Positions 60,063 to 64,000 of a stretch of DNA of 64,000 bases are shown here, piece after piece. This stretch comes from Mucor racemosus. Taxonomy: Eukaryota; Mucoromycota; Mucoromycetes; Mucorales; Mucoraceae. Numbering within the stretch: the stretch's first letter is position 1; every line of letters begins with the position of its first letter. Position numbers and translations under genes: made by a program. The stretch lies in the NCBI GenBank assembly GCA_027405735.1, contig JAPEHQ010000018.1, forward strand, positions 1,116,001 through 1,180,000, given 5' to 3'. The notes under the pieces were generated by a model that saw only the letters and a program-made list of their open reading frames with translations, had not been told where the DNA came from and did no database searches.

Positions 60063-61664
60063 ATGACTTCATCAGTATTCAATAACAACAATAATAATGA
60101 TGCAGTGATGATATCGTCCTTACCATCACCACCAATTTCAAATCGTCAGACTATAACCAAAATGCCAGCTTTTATGTTGGACAGAGCCCCATCAATGATG
60201 CCTTCATCATTGACAAAAAAAACCTGCAACCGCAGCGCCGGCGGTCTGATTTCCGACATAGGTTCCACAAGCACAGGTTTATATCGTAGACAAGATGAAT
60301 TGAGACCAATCTTATATCAACAACAAGATGAATACTATTTACCACCTATTCATAATGTAGTATTTATGAATACACCTAATTGCAGCCCATCACCACCAAC
60401 ATACTATTCTCCATCTTCATCTATTGAATCTCCATCAACATCTACTTCAGATGAAGATGATTTATTAAACTCTTCTATTCGTAGAAAAGGCTCTATAGCT
60501 TCATTACTTAATTCTGATCCTGAATTAAAGCAATTAGATGAAGAAGAAAGTAAATGCAATTATCAATCTCATTTCTTTGACAATTATTCATTAAAAAGAG
60601 GAAGACCATCATCTGTAAATCATATCGATGAAATGACTAGTATCAACAAAAAGCAACGTATTGATGTAGATTGTATCAAACAGGCCTGTCAATCTTCAAT
60701 TCCAAATACTATTGCTTCTTCTTCTACTACTACTACTACTAGTACTTCTACTACTACTACAACCAATGAATCTACACGTGCAACAAAAGGTTTACGCCAT
60801 TTCAGTAAACAAGTGTGTGACAAAGTTGCTAAAAAAGGCATTACAACCTATAATGAAGTTGCAGATGAGTTGTCGTACGATATACAAAACTCTACAGTTG
60901 ATGGACGACAAGTAAATACATTTTTATAGTAAAAAAAAAAAAAAAAAAAAAACAACAACAACAACTAACATTTCAATTGAAATAGAAGCAAACTTATGAT
61001 CAAAAGAATATTCGTCGTCGTGTATATGATGCATTAAATGTATTAATGGCAATGAACATTATTGCCAAAGATAAAAAAGTTATTAAATGGCTTGGAATTC
61101 CTGAATGTTACAAACAACGTACAGATGAAGGATTAGATATTAAACAAGAACAAGATCAGAACAACTCAGAATTGTTGATTCAAATCAAAGCTGAAGAAGT
61201 AAGTAATAACAATTTATTGTATGCATGCGATACATGTTGACATGAAAATAATAGCTTCGTCAAAACCAATTGTTGGGGTCCCTTCAAATGTTGCGTGGTT
61301 CGATAAACAGTAAATTAGAGAAAGTAAGTTTATCCATGTAATACACACACACACACACGCTCTATTTTCTAAACTGTACCATGTAAAAAAAAAAAAAAAA
61401 AAAAAAAAAAAGCATGTACAAATTCGTAATCTTATTAGTAGGAATCAATCACTACAATCATCTACAAAACAACAAAAAATAGCATTACCTTTTTTCATGA
61501 TTTGTTCTACAATTATTGATAAAAACGATAATAATTTACAGATTGATATACAAAATGACAATCGATCTGCTACAGTTTCATTTCAACAAGACCAACAGCA
61601 GAAAAATCAACAAATTGTATATGAAGATATTGATATCTTACGACATGTATCTTTATTATCATAA
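60063..61664 (+). CDS. Transcription factor DP (E2F dimerisation partner)
   Basis: Four exons: 60063-60911, 60986-61198, 61255-61323 and 61413-61664, 460 aa. A long Ser/Pro-rich N-terminus is followed at about 242-325 by the winged-helix DNA-binding domain ([62 protein letters not shown]), nearly motif-for-motif animal DP1/DP2. The C-terminal DP dimerisation part reads [44 protein letters not shown] and ends [14 protein letters not shown] pairs with E2F to drive G1/S genes. Intron 1 splits the DNA-binding domain; introns 1 and 3 contain long A runs, the latter ending in the acceptor itself. Upstream TC-rich tracts form the promoter. Confidence 0.93.
61383..61412 (+). repeat. A-tract forming the 3' splice site of DP intron 3
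   Basis: The intron ends in an uninterrupted A run of 27 or so nucleotides followed by AG, with no polypyrimidine stretch between the run and the acceptor. A CA microsatellite precedes it (about 61341-61357). Confidence 0.75.
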
Positions 61665-61919
61665 GGATCCTTTTTTAGCAGTTCCGAATTTACTCGACAA
61701 CAAATATATATCTTTTTTATTTTTTCCATGACAATCATTTATACATATACTACATTTCAAATGCTTTATTTCTTTCTTTATTATATATATATATACATAC
61801 ATATATTACACTAGTATTCCCCTTGGCTTTGTCGTCGTCCTCTTTATTTTGTTATTATGAAAACTTTCTTTCTTCTTCTTCTTCTTCTTCTCTTTTTTAT
61901 ACATACCTTTTTTCTTTCT

Positions 61920-63819
61920 TTAATCATTATAAATTGATAAAATTTGATTCAATTCATCATTACTAAATGTCGGTTGTATGAAACCCATAAGGTTAATATT
62001 TGGATTTCTTAAAAGAATTGCTTCTGTCGCTACAGTAATGGTTGATTGACAGATTTCTTCCTGTTCTTTTTCAGGTGGTTCCAGAGGTATTTCTTGACCT
62101 TGTTGATCGAGAAATTCTTTAATCTGATCAATTATACCTCTTACTTTTTGCATATAAATCAAAGGAGATCTATTGAGAATACTGATTGTAGTTGCTAAAT
62201 TTTTAAACGCTGTTTGTGTTGCTGTTGTGTCCATATTGTTACATATTACATTCTTTTGGTGTATGTAAACACTTTCAATAACACCGTCTAAACAATAATA
62301 GAAATGACACCAATTCAATTGTTTAGCATATATTTGTAATAATTGAGTAACCAGATTGGCTGATCTTGTACAAACATCTAATGATAATAATGCTACTGGA
62401 GAAGCTGTAGTTTCTTGTTCTTTCAAGAGTAATTTATGTAGCATGATCCAAGTGGTATGATATTGAATATTAAGTATTAAACGAGCCTCATCACAAAATG
62501 ATGTTCCTTTTGTTGTAATATTATTTGCTGAAAATGAAAAGTAAACCGGCAAATCTTGAAGCCATTTTGTCAAGGATGACTCAAGATGAGATAAAGCATC
62601 TAATAAACAAAACCCTGATTTCTGCTCGGAAGGTAAATGCTTTGTTATCACTTTTCTAACCTTCATCAGTTCAATGGATTGTACACTAAAAGCAATGCGA
62701 TATCCTGTTTCATCATCTTCATCTTCAAGTTGAGTTGGATATTCCATATCACAATCCTTATCATCGACCATGGTAGGTCGATTTGATTCCAATGCAGCAC
62801 AAAGATCTAACCAATATACTGACCACCAAAGCCGTTTGTTTATCTCCCTTTGTTTCAAGTATATTGGCATGTGGTCTTTTTTATGGAATCCAAGGTTTTG
62901 AGCCATACGAATAGCAAGACCAATGTATAAATAGGCTAATGTTGTTTGCTCACAACTTAATTGATACATGTACAAATTCAATAAAGCATGAATTGTAATG
63001 GGATTGCTTCTAGTAAAGCATTTTCTTAAGAGCTGCTTTGCTTCTAAAAAGTATATTTGGCCTACTGTGGCTGGATTGCTTGAAAGATCGTGATGATAAA
63101 TGCTAGTGTGTTTGGATATCCAAGCATGAATAGAGTTTACGAGTAAAAGTTCTTGTGGGCTTTGAGGATTGTTGTATTGCTGCAAGAATTCTTGTTGATC
63201 TACAATTTGATAAGGAAGAAAACAAGGCTGATAACAAGAGTGTACAAGCAGCTGCAATTCCTGTGCATTTATTTGTGATTCTACTGTATGACATTGTTGT
63301 TTCGATTTCCATGATAACGTGTCAGTGATGTTGTTGTCATGGGGACCAGCTATACTAATAGACGTTTTGTTACTTATTTCAAGTTGTCTAATACCGTTTA
63401 ACAGTATTTGATATAAATCATGGGTATTTGAAATGTTGGTATTAATGCGCAATCCGTTATGTGTTAGACATAGTTTCCAGTTTGCAACTGTGTTGTGGTA
63501 TATTTGATGGTTATCAGAAGAAACAGATGTTAGTTTGATAAGCTCTGTTTGCATAATTTTCATTCTCTCTTTTAATTCATTTATATGATTTCCTAGCTGA
63601 TCAAATGCATGTCCATCAACTCGAGGAGGAGCATCAGCATAATTGCATGCTAAATCAGAAATGCTACAACGATTGCATTTAGGATGCGTGAAATCACATT
63701 TTACTTTTCTTTCTCTACATCGAATACACTGTTTTACATTATATTTTTTGTATTTGGAATTATTTATACAATTCTAGCCTTACCGCTAAAGTGATTCTTG
63801 ATCTTTTAGAACTAGACAT
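61920..63819 (-). CDS. Zn2Cys6 fungal transcription factor
   Basis: Two exons: 63784-63819 (MSSSKRSRITLA) and 61920-63728, 614 aa. The binuclear zinc cluster at residues 13-40 has the exact spacing CX2CX6CX6CX2CX6C (CIRCRERKVKCDF, PKCNRCSISDLAC). A short helical linker follows (FDQLGNHINELKERMKIM), able to dimerise. Residues about 225-345 form the fungal-specific regulatory domain (FLEAKQLLRKCF, YLYIGLAIRMAQNLGFHKK, KRLWWSVYWLDLCAALESNRP, DMEYP). The family binds CGG-type half sites and controls metabolic genes; the regulon here is unknown. It ends convergent with the DP gene, 255 bp apart. Confidence 0.93.
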
Positions 63820-64000
63820 GTGGGTATAAATATTAAAGAATAAAAAGAGATAAAGGAAAAGAAAGATGATTTATTGCCCTTAAAATGTTGAAATATATCT
63901 TTTTGAGGATTTTTAGACAAAATAAACGGATAAATCAAATAACCGAAATGATATGTATTTGACGATAAAAGATAAAAGATATACTAGTATTCTCACACTA
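63820..64000. promoter_or_regulatory. Promoter-side sequence of the Zn2Cys6 gene
   Basis: 181 bp upstream of the minus-strand start codon, AT-rich, with an A/T-rich stretch on either strand and no distinctive element. The window ends here. Confidence 0.4.

Overview
This is AT-rich fungal nuclear DNA from an early-diverging lineage, most likely Mucoromycota (Mucorales). The evidence is short introns of about 50-90 nt with GT..AG ends and TACTAAC/CTAAC-like branch sites, fungal-type genes (Snt2, Rom2-type RhoGEF, PEX10, Ytp1, Zn2Cys6 factor), and an E2F-partner DP factor, a family kept by early-diverging fungi but replaced in Dikarya. The species cannot be fixed from the sequence. Splice sites were placed by eye, keeping frame and family motifs.

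Layout. 1-420: start of a kelch-repeat gene (minus). 1.86-3.8 kb: first copy of a dispersed composite repeat. 4.84-7.66 kb: Hook-family dynein adaptor (plus). 8.05-12.68 kb: twelve-exon Rom2-type Rho1 GEF (minus; DEP, RhoGEF, PH, CNH). 15.2-17.25 kb: HSPA12-like Hsp70-family ATPase (plus). 17.7 kb: small unknown ORF. 18.8-19.9 kb: proteasome alpha-4 (plus). 20.40-20.53 kb: orphan terminal exon (minus) beside a repeat island.

20.56-29.8 kb and 42.1-52.3 kb are repeat islands built from the same parts: a core (beta) present six times in the window, a left arm (alpha) carrying a fragment of a dynein intermediate chain gene, two alternative right arms (gamma1, gamma2), LTR-like sequence, a tRNA-derived SINE-like unit and a Helitron-like segment. 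Three LTR-like insertions with TG..CA ends and 5-bp target duplications can be recognised because paralogous copies preserve the empty sites.

Between the islands lies a gene block: PEX10 (31.3-32.6 kb), Ytp1-like membrane protein (34.05-35.9 kb), Snt2-like BAH/PHD/ELM2/SANT chromatin factor (36.2-39.8 kb), and an uncharacterised coiled-coil protein (40.2-41.3 kb, minus). After the second island come a large mitochondrial PPR protein (53.7-57.2 kb), a DP factor (60.06-61.66 kb) and a convergent Zn2Cys6 factor (61.9-63.8 kb, minus). The genes are ordinary cellular genes without operon-like linkage. The least expected content is in the repeat islands, above all the amplified dynein-intermediate-chain fragment, whose copies share one nonsense codon.
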